A DNA stretch of 64,000 nt from positions 16,612,614 to 16,676,613 of the forward strand of contig JAYGXS010000004.1 in the NCBI GenBank assembly GCA_036362985.1, written 5' to 3'. Position 1 is the first letter of the stretch, and each line of letters starts with the position of its first letter. Shown here piece by piece: positions 32,240 to 44,373 of this stretch. The DNA is from Ligula intestinalis (lineage: Eukaryota; Platyhelminthes; Cestoda; Diphyllobothriidea; Diphyllobothriidae). The notes beneath the pieces were generated by a model that made no database searches, was not told where the DNA came from, and worked only from the letters and a program-made list of their open reading frames with translations. The position numbers and the translations under genes are program-made.

Positions 32240-32740
32240 GAAAGGCAGAGAAGGAAATTTTTAGGCGTAAGTGTAGAGTGAAAAAATGTAGTCGAAGTTG
32301 CTTCCCTAGGCCACTGGGAGCAGGTTATTCTGCATGTAAATTGAATGTGTGTGCGGCGCTTTGCGCCACGGACTATACTAATCGAACTCCAGAACGGTTA
32401 GTTGGACCACAGGCAAGTTGAAGTAGACGACCTCCTAACCACCATTTCATTTTCCTGGAAATCCAAGAAACCTGCAGTTTGATAATCGGGTTTTCTCCGC
32501 AATAAGTTAAAATGATAAAACAGATTAGAAAAATCTACAGATACAAATCAAAAACACTTCTGAATGCAGTAAAAAATGTATTTAGCATTCAGTAAAGTAA
32601 ATTCTACTGCATGTCCTAATTTCCCGCCCATTAAACCCGATAAACACCATTTTCATGGGAAAACATGCAGGTTTTAGAGATTAATTATTGGGGCTACACA
32701 AGCTACTGTTGCCATCAAAAGCTCATAAGATGTGGTCACA
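32240..32740 (+). repeat. Dispersed repeat D, copy 1
   Basis: This matches 62000-62440 in direct orientation. Shared blocks in order: TTCTGCATGTAAATT/TTCCGCATGCAAATT, ACCTCCTAACCAC, GATAATCGGGTTTT/GATTATCGGGTTTT, and CCATTTTCATGGGA/CCGTTTTCTTAGGA. No coding motif, tRNA head or terminal inverted repeat was seen. Class unknown. Confidence 0.6.
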
Positions 32741-32744
32741 AAAG

Positions 32745-35700
32745 CTAATTAGTAAAGTAATAGAGTTAAAATAAGGCGAAAGAGAAACAGAGGGAAAGAA
32801 GTGAACTGAAAAAATAGGCAGAATGACCCGTGTCTAGAAGGTGTTTTGCAAGAAAGGAACGAAGCTTTCGTTTTTCCTCGACGGCCACTTGTGCAGAAAG
32901 ACAGATGGCTCCATTAAAAGGAAGGCCTTCCATGAGAATACATGCAAAGGTCAGTACTAGAAATATCTAAGTTTTGTTTCCATTCAATGGAAATGCAACT
33001 TGGTATGTAATCTTTCCCAAAAGACAAGAAAAATCTGTTCTAGACATATATTGGATACCTTACAAAAGCACCTTACCATGGACCATAAAGCTTCCTTCTC
33101 AAAACCTGTTCAAGCGCTGACAACTCGTTACTTGCGTTATCTGGACGCAGCTTATATAGGACGGTGCAAACCTGACCGATGTTAACAGTTGCAGCATGTG
33201 ATTAACCTAGTCATGCCTTGGTAACATCCGGCTCCCAGATTTACACCGAAGCCTGCCCATTATTTTTCCTCAACTCCTTTTTCTTTTTTCTCTTTCCATC
33301 TTGTTTTAACTCTCTTACTTTACAAATTAACCTTCGTGACCATGTCCTATGACCTTTTGACCAATCTGTACCAATTGAATTTTGAATTTTTCTCATTCGT
33401 TAATGTTAAATGCATTTGACTGGGCGCAGTTGATGAGATCTCCCGAAATTTAATGGATCCAATAAATCCTGCTGTTCTCGCCATTTACAAATTTGCAGCA
33501 GAGAAACTTTGCTTTAAATAACTTACATTTAGCAAGAACAATTTGGACCTAAATGTAAATAAATTGTTTATCGACTGTTTTTTGTTGGGTGCAGTTAGCT
33601 ACACGTCCTTGTGGGTTGTTTAGCTCTACATAGATGTCTAATTGTCAGTCTTACCTGTCAAAAGCTCTTTTTTTCACCTGATGCGCCATCCAATGCCGAG
33701 GGCTCGATGAGGTGGTGCTAAACTTTGTGTGAACATCCGGTACCTATTCACCCTTAGATGATGCCCGTTTGTCAATCTGCTTTTCTTCACGTCTGCCAAC
33801 TATAGCTGTCAGTAAAAATGTTATCATTTCAAAATGCATCACCAAATAAAGTGATGAAAGGTCATTAAGAGCTTTTTGTCCCGTACATGTAAACATTAAG
33901 CATCCGCGATTTGCGTTCATTTTCCGTCATTATTTCCTCTGCTTTCTGCGGGGGCTCTAGTTTTAATACAAGCATGTCAACTTTCGCAAAAATCCTGGAA
34001 ATACTGAAAATTAGCAATCTTCCGAGAAAAGCCGCTTGGGAAATCAAGCAGGGGCTAGAATTGTAGGCGACTAATTCACCGAAAGCTCAAAGTATAGGAG
34101 AAAGGGAGATAATGCAGCGACTGCGAGCTAAGTGCTTCGGTGCTATTTCGGGTTTATCTTGCCTTCATATGGCTAATTTGCAGCCACAAACAATAGCAGG
34201 GGGCAAACCACTGACCAATCGTGTTTCCTTTAAAGTGTTTATGGCTAATTTGCAAGACTAGCTAAACAGTGCATGCTTGTGTTGCTGCTTTTAGTTGGCA
34301 TTTAAGATTGAGGTCGGTTGAAAGTAAGCGTAACAAGTCTGAAACAGTATGTTTGGAGAACTTGTAGGTTCCAACTCAATATGCGAATCAAACCACCCCC
34401 GAGAATAAAAAGCAAACAAAAGTAGGTAGCGTTGATACCCACAGTAGACAAACTACGAGCTTTAAAGGCATCTGAACCCTGGGGCACCTAATAAGTCTAA
34501 AACTGCCTGGGATTCCCACACACCTGCCCAGAAAACAGAAATCAGAATTACGGAAATCAAGTCCATGGACTAACGCTTGGCATAACTGCGCGGTTATCAG
34601 GTCTTTGAAGCTCAGTAGTTCTGATTACTGAAAATATTAAGCGAACTCATGGCTTAAGGTTTACGTAAACCATACGCACCTACGAAAATGCATGTTTATT
34701 ATGAGGACTACCGACAATCAAAATTTTCTTGGTCGTAAACGTTTCCGAATAAAACTTGACCGTAAACATTTTAAAACGTTCCAATATGTGGTGTTTTTTT
34801 GTTAACTCTTCGTACGCCATGCGCGAAAGATAAAAATTAAACAAACATTAAGTTCGATTCACTTTAGTTAATGCTGAGATACAAATATTGGCGAAATTCC
34901 AAGTAAATGAAAGTATTTTGGACCACTGCGTAAAAATGCTTCATTTATTTATTATTGTACTGAAAACAGACAAGCATTTTATTTCTTCAGAAAAATAGAA
35001 TAACTGTAAGGAAAATGTTTGCAAGGACAGTCTGACTATAAACTTACTCACCGAATTTATAAACAAGAGGATACTTAGCAAGAACCAGTGACTTTTATGG
35101 TAGCACAAGAGGGTTTTTAGGAGGGTAAACCAGTCAACTGATACGTGATCAAGTACATTTTTCCTTAAAAGCACACAGTACCAGTTCTAAACTTTTCAAA
35201 ACGTTTGATTAGAAAGGATATAATACTACAAGCCCATAAGAAAAATTGCTTTTTTTCATTGGAAAAATCGCTTGCGGCCTAGGCACCTACAGTATGCTCA
35301 AAAAGTTGCAGCTCTTGAGGATAAGCATAAAAATCGGTGTGTGGTCTAAGCCTGCATCACTCTTAACATGGACTTTATCTAACCTCAAATTCCTCCTCCA
35401 GCTGCGGGGTTTACTTTTTGAGGTGGATGGCGGTAAGCAGACGGCAATTTCCAAAGCCAGTCATTTCTACCCTGTACTAAGGACTGCCCTTTAACTGACT
35501 TGGAATATTAAGGAACATTGAAACATGAAAAGAAAGTACTTCTCGGTTAAAAGCACATGGGTAATGTTTCCTTTATTCACTAAGTTAAAAAAGAATAATT
35601 CTTGAACAAGTGGGGCAGTTATGCATTTACCGTCCTGGCAAACCATCGAGAGTCTCCCTAGTTATTTGCATATACCTATCTCTAAATCAAGAGCAACACA

Positions 35701-35750
35701 GGAACAAGTTTTCACTTATCATTTATATGCAACGCTTACTGATTGACAAG
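32745..35750. other. No convincing gene or repeat
   Basis: AT-rich with short open frames. A minus-strand frame of 77 codons (34941-35174) and a plus-strand one of 82 (35246-35494) have no splice framing. Confidence 0.45.
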
Positions 35751-35759
35751 TAAATATTT

Positions 35760-36220
35760 GATAATTGGCATCCCAAGAAATATAATGTGGTAAAAGTTCT
35801 TTGGAAAACCTGAGCATACCTTTTTTAAATTTTCGAATCAGGACACCAGATCGTCGCCGGTCGTGTACAGAACAGTGCGTATTTTAAACATGCCGAAAAA
35901 ATCGAACATACTTTTTCATGGCTGGTCAATTGCAGGGCTTGTTTGTTGACGCCTTTTCCAGGCTTCTTTGTTGGTGGTGTAAAGCGAAATTAATTCGACA
36001 TGCATATTGATGCATAAGTAAGTAGAGTGAATGGTCTCTTAAAATTCACGGACTTTCGTATCTCAGCAGGAGCCAACAATGCCGGATTGGTCCCATGCAA
36101 CGATGATAAAGCATTATCGATTTTTTTGGATATGCACTTTTCTGTTCATATTTACCGAACGTCCAACGACGACCTGGTGTGCCAGGGTTGAGAATAAACC
36201 CTACAGTTTCTTAACGTTTC
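35760..36220 (-). pseudogene. Heavily degraded PLE 3' region
   Basis: Nucleotide blocks follow those of 30130-30500 in order: GGCATCCCAAGAAATATAAT against GGCATCCCGAGAAATGTAAT, then TTTTCGAATCAGGACACCAG, then TTTTCCAGGCTTCTTTGTTG against TTTTCCAGGCCTTTTTACGG, then GCCGGATTGGTCCCATGCAA against GCCAGTTTTGTCCCATTCAA. No open frame remains. It is the 3' coding end plus non-coding tail of the same PLE family as the 30-kb copy. Confidence 0.6.
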
Positions 36221-36372
36221 TCAAAGAATTTCCTCTGTTTAACAAATAAATATAAATATATATATTTACTCATATTCATTAATTGAATATCTAATAGAGG
36301 AGCATATCCGAGTTCCAAAAAGCAGTTCCAAAGATGAAGAAGCGATCACTGGAGCCAGAGTTTTATTGCCCT

Positions 36373-36408
36373 GACATTTCGGATTCCGTCGGAAATCTTT
36401 AGTCATAG
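36373..36408 (-). ncRNA. Hammerhead-like core, family B, mutated
   Basis: The minus strand reads CTATGACTAAAGATTTCCGA, then a GGAATCC partner strand giving helix II GATTTCC/GGAATCC, then GAAATGTCAGG. Core part 1 is damaged; part 2 is intact (GAAA). Confidence 0.5.
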
Positions 36409-36420
36409 GTAATCGTGAAC

Positions 36421-36461
36421 ATATGAGGATAAGGATAAGATAAGGAATCCGAAACGCCAGG
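36421..36461 (+). ncRNA. Hammerhead-like core, family B, mutated
   Basis: TATGAGGATAAGGATAAG, then GGAATCCGAAACGCCAGG. Core part 2 is intact (GAAAC) and part 1 is lost. It diverges from its neighbour at 36373-36408. Confidence 0.45.
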
Positions 36462-36504
36462 ACAATTAAACTCATGTTCCAGTGATCGCTTCTTCTTCGG
36501 AATG

Positions 36505-37085
36505 AAATATCCGTTTTTCTTCTTCCTAGAGTATATTCGTAAAATTTTGAGGATCATACAGGACTACCGGTCAACTTACATATGCAAAAATATATAAATT
36601 ATTCTCTCACAGAGATTGTCCATAGACCTTAAGAAGAGAGACAAATTTATTTTTAAAAGTACGGATGGCATGCAATTTATCATAACTTTGAAAAGGTGGA
36701 CATTCAGTTTTTATGTTTAAAGGAACGTCACTCGACAATATTTTTTGGAAACAAAATACATTCCTCTCAACTCAGACATTTGAAAAGGGGTAGCCGATGC
36801 AGTTATCTGGATCACACTATTTAAGAATATCATAGACAATTAATCGAAGTGAGGTTTCTACGCCTCATCAGGCAATCAGCTAGCATTTAGTTTACTAAAA
36901 TGTTGATTTCATCTTCATTCTTTTTTGAAGGTCCCTTTCGTCTGTTTCAACTTATCTGTTAGCTAAAGTACCTTTTCAACACCGCAGCCAGGGCTAAATT
37001 TTCCATAGAAAAGAATAAAAACAACAAGAGGATCGATGAACTTCTTCTGAAACTGTAAGTATAAGCTGTAGTTAATGTTTTTGCT
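36505..37085. other. No feature recognised
   Basis: AT-rich; nothing supportable seen. Confidence 0.4.
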
Positions 37086-37092
37086 TATTCAG

Positions 37093-37260
37093 GGTTCAAA
37101 AACACCGGTTTTGTTGTTTTACCTGACACATGAGGCTTACAGTAACAAAGAGCAAATTGCAGGGTTGATAACGCAAAAGAGGTGGCCTGAAGGCAGAGAA
37201 GACGCAGTCGGTATCATTCTTAGATATGAATCGCGACGTCATTACAACAGAGATAAATAA
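37093..37260 (+). CDS. Candidate terminal exon
   Basis: The acceptor TTTTTGCTTATTCAG precedes 55 open codons ending at TAA (37258-37260), with AATAAA-type signals overlapping and following the stop. The peptide begins GSKTPVLLFYLTHEAYSNKE and ends RYESRRHYNRDK. The composition is protein-like and no family is recognised. A polyadenylation signal this close to the stop would give a very short 3' UTR, or may be coincidental in AT-rich DNA. Confidence 0.27.
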   Translation, partial: GSKTPVLLFYLTHEAYSNKEQIAGLITQKRWPEGREDAVGIILRYESRRHYNRDK

Positions 37261-37264
37261 AATA

Positions 37265-38810
37265 AATAGGAATACTTCGCAAAATATACGTTTGTTTACT
37301 TTGAAAAGATCTAACATGCACAGATCAAGCGTTAAGATATGACATGTACCAGGAACTTAACATCCGAAGGCTAAGTTAACGTAACACACAGGTAGCAATT
37401 GCTTGTTAACTAAGGTCTTAGTCTGCATCATAATTATAAGTTATTAGCACGATTTATTTTTCTCTTAAATATTGGTTTAGGCAGTGAGCATCTCCTTACA
37501 TTTAAGTTCTGGTTCACTAAGAAGGAAGAAAGCAAAACTGACTTGTTTCAATATTTGTATCAAGATGTAATGCAACTAAATTCTGCACTTTAATCAGCAA
37601 AACGATATAAGTAGTGTAAAGCATCTTTTGCTGGGAAAATGGGCTATTCATGTTCCATAATAAAGAGAATCGGTTATGCCAAAATGCATTTAATTTAAAG
37701 AAAGTGGAAAGTCCTAATCCGTTTTATATAATCAGCATGGTACAGTGATTGCGCTTCTACGCGATGTTCAATATCAGAGCTAATAATGTCAATTTTGAAC
37801 TCTCGCGTTCCCTGGCCTTTGTTGTAGAAAGTTTAATTGAAATTCTCATACTACGCTTGACATAACAATTTTCAGAAATTGTGAAGATAATAAATCTGGC
37901 GCTGTTAACATAATCAATTTACAAATAAGAACCTCTGTTTCAGATTCGGTTTTGTTCCCCTTTATGCATCGGCTTACAATGCAATAAGGAATTGCAAAGC
38001 TTCAGTTTTGAGAGATAAAAATGTAGACACTTAAATGTTGCCATGCTGTTTCAGTATCGAATTGTGTCCTCGACGTAATTTAATGCAAAAGGCTGACCAG
38101 AAGAATGAACTGCGACACAAAATGTTCAAGATTTGATATTTCTTTCCACTGACGACGTTTTTAAACACTTTGCTATTTTAAAAGTAAAGTTAAAAAATGT
38201 TGGGTTGGGTAGCATTTTTACCTTTCTTATGCGTGATTTTTTATCGTTCTTACGTTGCACACTTAGCTTGTGGGCACATTGAAGTCATCAAGACTAAGAT
38301 ACTGCCTTTTTCAAACCAGATAAGTGGCATGTTTGACTGCAGAATGCCCTGCTTGCAATGTTATTTTCATTACTTTGTATTCACGATTTTCAATACTTTT
38401 TAGTATTTCGTTTTCCTGAACGTACTATTAAATTGACGTATAGACTGGTGTCAGACAAGGACGTGCTCAAATCCCAAAAATCGAGGCATGCACATTAAAT
38501 CTCAGACAAAGGGAAGAGTAGAGGTTCACTTTAAGACGTGATGAGAACAGAATGTCTGAGGGTATATTGCTCTCAACGTTCTTCGATACAGAGGCACATA
38601 GACGTGCTTGCACCGGTTGTGAGGTCACTAACCCAGCAGACAAGACTGTACTAATGAAGCTGAGAGAATCTAGTTAGTTGCTGCTTACGTCATGTCGTGA
38701 GTCTGTGCTGGCAAGAACGTAAAAAGAATTATATAACGTGGTCTTAGCAGGGTGAAATTATTTTACGTTTATGAGTTCTGCGAATTTTCCCATGCTTTAT
38801 TTGAGAAGTC
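37265..38810. other. No convincing gene or repeat
   Basis: AT-rich; short open frames without splice framing. Confidence 0.4.
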
Positions 38811-38814
38811 ACTT

Positions 38815-39780
38815 TGGCAAACATATGTTTTCAGCAAATCTTAATCAGGTCGAAACATTTGCAGGGATGCTGAAAATTGCGCAGTTGGACAGGCTTAATA
38901 AGGATAGTTTACTTGCAATTAATCTTTTACACGCCACCCGCATGGTGAGATCGGCCTGTGGAAGTTCCTCTGTTGGAGGAGGAGGGGGGAGGGGAAGGCA
39001 TCGGGTTAAGTTGTGGGCGTTGATCAAAGGTTAAATACATAAAGTGATAATTGCTGCTATTTGCGCGAAGCGAACGATTGCCACTAACGCGTGGGGACGA
39101 AATGCGATTGCGACCTGGCGACGGGGTCGGCCACGGAAATCAAAGGGCTTGTATAAGCGTCTTCTGGCAACAAAGCACTGAGTTTTCTAGCGGTATAGCC
39201 ACTGCTTTAGCTGTTGCAAGCACTCGTTGGTGAAGATCCTTGGAAAAGTTAGCTGGTGTCCTGTAGACAATCTGAAACACTTCGTTAATATCGACTTGAT
39301 GAATCCTATCGACAAGATGTGCGAGAATAAAACTCGAGATCGAACTAGTTTCACTCTTACATAAGCAGGCCAGTGTGTGCTCACGTACCCATTTTTCTCA
39401 AGGAACCTCGTTGTTTGGTCGATGTATTCTGCTCGACAGGAGCAAGTGAAAGACTAAATGCACATGGTCGGTTTATTATCTACCAATTGTAGGAGGGAGA
39501 GTTCGTGAAGAACACTTGTACGTTCACCTCGGGAAAGGGCTTGCGATTGCAGTTCTTATGCGTCGTTCCACTAGTTTGCTTGTTGCATTGCCTAGGAAAG
39601 GTAGTCGTACAAACATGTCTTTATTTTGTGTGATTAAGATTGCAGGAATTTTTGCACCTTCATCAATATTGATGATGAACGTTTCCGGGTATCCATTTTC
39701 AATAGGTGTATGCTGCAGCCGTTGAAGATCTGCTTCGAGAGTTTCAGGAGAGCAGGTTTGTCGTAATCTAGGCGCTTATT
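38815..39780 (-). pseudogene. Penelope-like element family A, 3' half with terminal repeat
   Basis: The minus strand starts with the RT/linker segment ETLEADLQRLQHTPIENGYP and then MFVRLPFLGNATSKLVERRI. Frameshifted parts follow, including a Cys-rich C-S-C-R-A-E-Y-I segment corresponding to the endonuclease start. The C-terminus is well kept: VFQIVYRTPANFSKDLHQRV, then LATAKAVAIPLENSVLCCQK, then TLIQAL. Below 39050 come a pyrimidine-rich non-coding tail and a family-A terminal repeat ending in the mirror of GGCAAACATATG (38818). The C-terminus matches the fragment in the 40.2-kb element. Several frameshifts make it non-functional. Confidence 0.72.
38829..38848 (-). ncRNA. Hammerhead-like string in family-A terminal repeat
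   Basis: CTGATTA, then AGATTTGCT, then GAAA, aligned with CTGATGA...GAAA of the 40.2-kb arms. Helix II is very weak, so ribozyme identity is doubtful even though the position is conserved. Confidence 0.25.
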
Positions 39781-39784
39781 CGTA

Positions 39785-40190
39785 GACTAGATTTCATTTA
39801 ATATTGAAAGTGACGAAACTGTGAAGGATTGTGTTTTGTACCGTCCAGGTTTTCTTTAGGAATACCTTATATTGCAGTCTTCGCAATTCAAATGATCTAG
39901 GTGTAAACGCCTAGAGTTTTTCACACTTGGGTCAACTCAAATTAAGCAAATCTGCCAAACCAACTTAATAAATATTTACCAAGTTTTCGATTTTGTTCAT
40001 GAATGTTCAAGGCCAGAAAAAATTTAGTCGCTTACTGATATTTTTCCCGTTGCTCCAATATTCTGCCTTGGTTTATAAATATGTCCATTTGCAATTAAAC
40101 TTTCTAAAAAGAAAATATTTAGCGAGCGGTAGAAACGCCTTGGAAAATGGAACTGTTTTTAGGTTGCAAACATTCCCATGACAAAAATGC
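39785..40190. other. No feature recognised
   Basis: AT-rich spacer between two PLE family-A remnants; possibly decayed RT sequence, but I could not support it. Confidence 0.35.
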
Positions 40191-40438
40191 GAAGAGCAAA
40201 TGGCAAGCATACTTATACTTTCAATAAATTCTCATCAGGGCGTTACATTTATATAGGAGGAGCGTAAAGTGTATAAGGTATAATTGAAGGTAAATTATGT
40301 TCAACGTTATAAGGAAATTAGTCCAGGGGATAGGTAAGGGGGTTGCGGTAGTAAAACGCCGCTAATTCAGCGGTACTTAGGGAAACAGAGGAAATAGGAA
40401 GAGAAGAGGCTCGGAAAAATGCTGTACCTTCTGGTTTG

Positions 40439-40620
40439 TATCCCAACGAATCCTTCAGGGTGATCTACAAGGTCTCACCAAACTACCGTAAGTCACTGGG
40501 TCAGCGTCACAGGAGAAGAAACTGCTTTCCAGTTGGGGGAGCTAATTTTGTACGCGCAAAAGAACCTGCTGCAAGTTCCGAGCTTAAGATGGCCAACGGC
40601 CACCTAGCTTCCCGCATTTC
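40439..40620 (+). pseudogene. Penelope-like protein C-terminal fragment
   Basis: The frame reads YPNESFRVIYKVSPNYRKSL, then GQRHRRRNC, then NFVRAKE. It aligns with the C-terminus of the 39-kb copy (VFQIVYRTPANFSKDLHQRV, then LATAKAVAI). The frame stays open into the non-coding tail up to 40717, but upstream endonuclease and RT are absent. Confidence 0.65.
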
Positions 40621-40796
40621 TTCGAGCCCTTCTCTCCCTTTTTCCCCCATCTCACTAATTGCCGCTGAATTAGCCACTTTTTACTACCATAACCCCCTCC
40701 CCTATCCATTGAGCTAATTAGCTTATAACGTTGAACATAATTTACCTTCGATTTTACCTTTTACACTTTACCCTCCTTCCATATAAATGTAATGGT

Positions 40797-40816
40797 CTGA
40801 TGAGAATTTATTGAAA
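40797..40816 (+). ncRNA. Hammerhead-like string in 40.2-kb element, right arm (mirrored at 40219-40238)
   Basis: CTGATGA, GAATTTATT, GAAA in the right arm, with an exact mirrored copy in the left arm at 40219-40238 (minus). Both core strings are exact, but the nine bases between them pair poorly (one wobble and one A-T). It is conserved in position across family A. It could be a ribozyme with a minimal helix II or mere conservation of the terminal repeat. Confidence 0.35.
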
Positions 40817-40849
40817 GTTTACTTATGCTTGCCAATTGCTCTTCGGAAA

Positions 40850-43800
40850 ATAGAACTAACAAACTTTTGCATTTATAATGACATTGGATCAAAAATGTCC
40901 AAGCATTTATTAAAGGGAATGGTAAGTTCATTAGACTGTCCAACAAAGCAAAATTGGAATCCTTGTCCAAATATTAACTTTCAGTTGTACGCATCATGCC
41001 GTTGTGGCGTATCACCGTCTTTTATTTTCTTGTAACATTAATTAACTCCGACGGAGCATTGACTACTTTTTAAGTTTAGTTTAAAGCGTCAGTTACCTTC
41101 GGCAGAAAGTTTTCTAGTAAAAAGGCCTCATGTTCCCTTCTACCCTGCACCAGACACCTGAGTACGAACGTCAAATTCGAACCATTATTGGCGGACTGAA
41201 GAGTGTCATGGCTGTTCAGTTTACCGAACGTTTTATCGAAATTCGGTTGCGCAGGTGTGTTTATGAAAACATTTTGCATTATTTTCAGCGTGTCTTACAT
41301 AATGTCCGGCAACAACAAGTCAAAGGCATTCACCTATCCTTCCCTCAATAAACTAAAACTGAACAGTAACTTGAAAACAGGCGATATTTATATATTTCCT
41401 ATTTCAGAACACTTATAGGTTGCTGTCAGGGGACGCGATAGAATTCTACTCGACCACTTGTCTGAAAATAATGGTCCTAAATAAGTCCTTTGTCAACTCG
41501 AGGTTTAAAAATGGGCAAACGCGTCACAAAACACGTGTTTCAATGAAAATGAAATACGCTTAGTCTGCATTCAGATACTGGGTCCGTTTGAAAATCCTAC
41601 TACCCGAAAAGGGCTCCAAAGTGTTGTAGATTTAAAGTATACACACTGTATGAACATTTCTGGTTTCACTTCGATGCGTTCATGGTACTCGCACCAATTA
41701 CGCAGAAATCGCGCTTATTACAAAAGCTTTATTTCAAAAACGAAATCGACGGAGCGATTTTTTATAACATGGATCAATGATGGTTATGAAAAAAGAAACT
41801 GACCGTCCCCTATCAACTCATTGCGCTTGACACAGAATATATAATAAAGATGGTTCTAGAAAACGGTGCTTACTTCTAGCACTGACACTAAACCCAAACT
41901 GAGCCATAAATTTAACCTTGACACTCCCCTAATTCCAACCATCGCATAAAACTCGTAAGCATTTCATGTCGGCTTGCGAGAGTTATGAGGCGTTTCTATT
42001 TCAGTGTTCTGCCAGATCAGGCTGATTAAGGAGTTGGTTGTCCTCTTTCACATTGTGTTTAAGCATAAGGATTCTTGACGCATTGATCCTGGAATCCTTC
42101 TGTTTTTCCAAGCCTGAGGTGACCCATCCTGGTGTTAATAAAAAGGCGCAGAAGGTTAATAAACCCATTGTCTCTGCGTCGATGGCCAATTGATCATGTG
42201 GCAGGTGTGCACTTGCATGATGCATCTTAGATCAGCAACAAGCCCACCAGGCTCAAACTGGCGGCATTTTCTTTACAAGATGTTGCAGTCAGGTCGGACT
42301 GGTCTCCAACAACTTGGTGTGCATACAGTCACTCGCGTTACCTTAGACGGTTTCTCTGTTGGGACTGCTCAGGATATACCCGCAGTGAATTCTAGGGAGT
42401 TGGGCTCAATTCATCGGTGAAAATGACGTTCGTAAATGTTAATTACATGATGCCAGTTATGCTTGTAATTTTGGGATGAACCACTATATAAAGTTGAAAA
42501 GATCAGAATACCACCATAGATTTTGCCTTTTTACTCTGCAGTGTCCCTTCATACAGTACGCCGAATGCTGCAAGCACATTTCAGGACGTTATTTAACTTG
42601 GTAGTTTAGCCTTTATCTGTACAGGTGATTTTGATGACCTGAGCGAATCTAATAATCAGAAGGGCTTTTTTTGGAAAACTGCCCTCTTATTTAAAGTTAT
42701 TGGGGAAATAGGCTCATATTTTTGCTAAATAATGAGTGTGTTTATATAAAAGGAATTCCATGTGCTATAAGGAAAGACAGGACGAAACTTTATTCTAATA
42801 TGCATTGTGTTGGGAAAGAATTCAAAAATTAGTAAAAAGGTGGAATAATAATCTCCTCCAGTACTGGAAAATGTTGTGCGAATTTGATCAAGTGGAACTG
42901 AAGCGAACTCTAAGAAATCACATTTATTTTCCGAAACAGGCAGCGATAGAAGTTTTAAAAAAATTATATTTAGCTATTCTGTGAAGATTTTTTGCACAAA
43001 ATGCAGTAACAAAACGTTTCGTTGCGTTTGTTTTGAACCTCACCACTGACCTTGTACACTATCAAACCTTGCCATACATGTTGCCGCGTAGGGAAATAAA
43101 GAAGGCTTTCATTTATGTCAGTCAGGTAGAAATATACTTTTTGTAAACAATACGTTCCGCACAAGCGTTATTTAGAAGCGGAGCAGACAGAAGATTAATA
43201 AGTTTTGCAAAGAATGGTCACATAAGTGGCCCAGTTTTTCTGCATTCACACGGTTATTATGGATCATGGAATTAATCAATTTAAGCATGAAATAATCCGT
43301 TATATGTTCAAAGGTATTTTTTTCATTTCCAGTCAAATTTAATTATTTTTTTTTCAGATAAATTTATAAAATTGTAAAAAATCCCCAATTTATCTTTAAG
43401 ATTACCTTGGAAAAAGCTAATATACGCAGAAATTCGTCAGCTTAATATCTACTAAAAGCACTTTTTAAACAGGTGACCTATTCTGGAAAATTTTTTAAAA
43501 TTGATCTTAGGAATAACAATATGTGTGTTAGCTAGTGGACCGGTTGTATGCTCGAAAATGTGGTTTGCTGTTTTGAAGCATTTCCACATTCGACCAACAC
43601 GGCCATCTGCATAGAAAATAGTATCCAAAAGCTAGTTTTTTCGAAAAATGCTGTTTAGCTTTATCGTATTTTAGAGAGTTTGATGTAAACTTATCAATGA
43701 ATACACGGACAACTAGAGAAATAAATTGAGAAATAAAGAGAGAATTTACTCATCAATATTCATTAACTACATATCTTATCATTCCCACATATGCAAAATA

Positions 43801-44360
43801 TTTTGACTAAAGACAGTTTCTTTTTTATGAAGAAAGTGGTTGCTTTAAGTTTTATATTTGACAAACTACTACAATTTTTATTGTTGTAATTTATAGCTAT
43901 TCAGACGTCTCCACAAGCTAAGAGTTATCGAGAAAATTTTATTTTTCTTAGCAAACACTAAGTACTTCTCACCGTTCTTTTAAGTACCTAATATGCCCAA
44001 TGCTGGTCATTATTATATATAAGTTTCCGCCTATGCATTCCCGCTGGTATAAGAGAAATAATCAAACATTTACAAATGTAGGAAATTTGCTTGCAGAATT
44101 AGCAGAACTGCACGTCTGGGAGACGCTGTTCTGACCTTGTCATATAGCCAGTGTCTATTTCTTGTTTAAATCTTTGGGAGCGTTTACGTCTTGCCCCGAT
44201 GGACTACTCGGTTGCTTTATGGGTCTGGTCAAAACCCAGGAAAGTCTCTAACGCAGCAACTGGTATGTGGGATGCAAACATTGGGCTCGTGTTAGTGTGC
44301 CGGTTGCTGATCTGACCATCACCTCATTGCTTCGGTCGGTCAACATAGCTTTCGTAGAAG
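40850..44360. other. No convincing gene
   Basis: AT-rich, with a GC-richer patch at 42000-42420 (frames of 74 and 76 codons on opposite strands) whose origin I cannot assign. No tRNA or duplicated element was noticed. Confidence 0.4.
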
Positions 44361-44373
44361 GTAACGGTGGTTT

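Larger units (their letters stand above)
36325..36500. mobile_element. Head-to-head family-B terminal-repeat ends
   Basis: An inverted repeat: GAAGAAGCGATCACTGGAGC (36333 onward) with its partner GTTCCAGTGATCGCTTCTTC near 36476-36495. Both arms contain the hammerhead-like cores described separately. The whole unit is under 180 bp, giving a near-palindrome. Confidence 0.6.
40193..40845 (+). mobile_element. Compact PLE family-A insertion with about 190-bp inverted terminal repeats
   Basis: The left arm (40193-40380) and right arm (40655-40845) are inverted copies with high identity, sharing GGCAAGCATA, TTTCAATAAATTCTCATCAG, AAATTATGTTCAACGTTATA and GCTAATTCAGCGG. The centre (40430-40620) carries a PLE C-terminus on the plus strand. 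The right arm is therefore the normal 3' terminal repeat and the left arm an inverted copy at the truncated 5' end, an arrangement known for Penelope insertions. At about 650 bp it is the most complete such unit here and looks relatively young. Confidence 0.75.

Noticed and set aside
36855..36885. GAGGTTTCTACGCCTCATCAGG resembling a ribozyme core in reverse
   Set aside because: Short chance similarity; no surrounding match to either PLE family.
37736..37830. tRNA-like stretch with GGTACAGTGATTGCGC
   Set aside because: A and B boxes are too poor and no fold forms.
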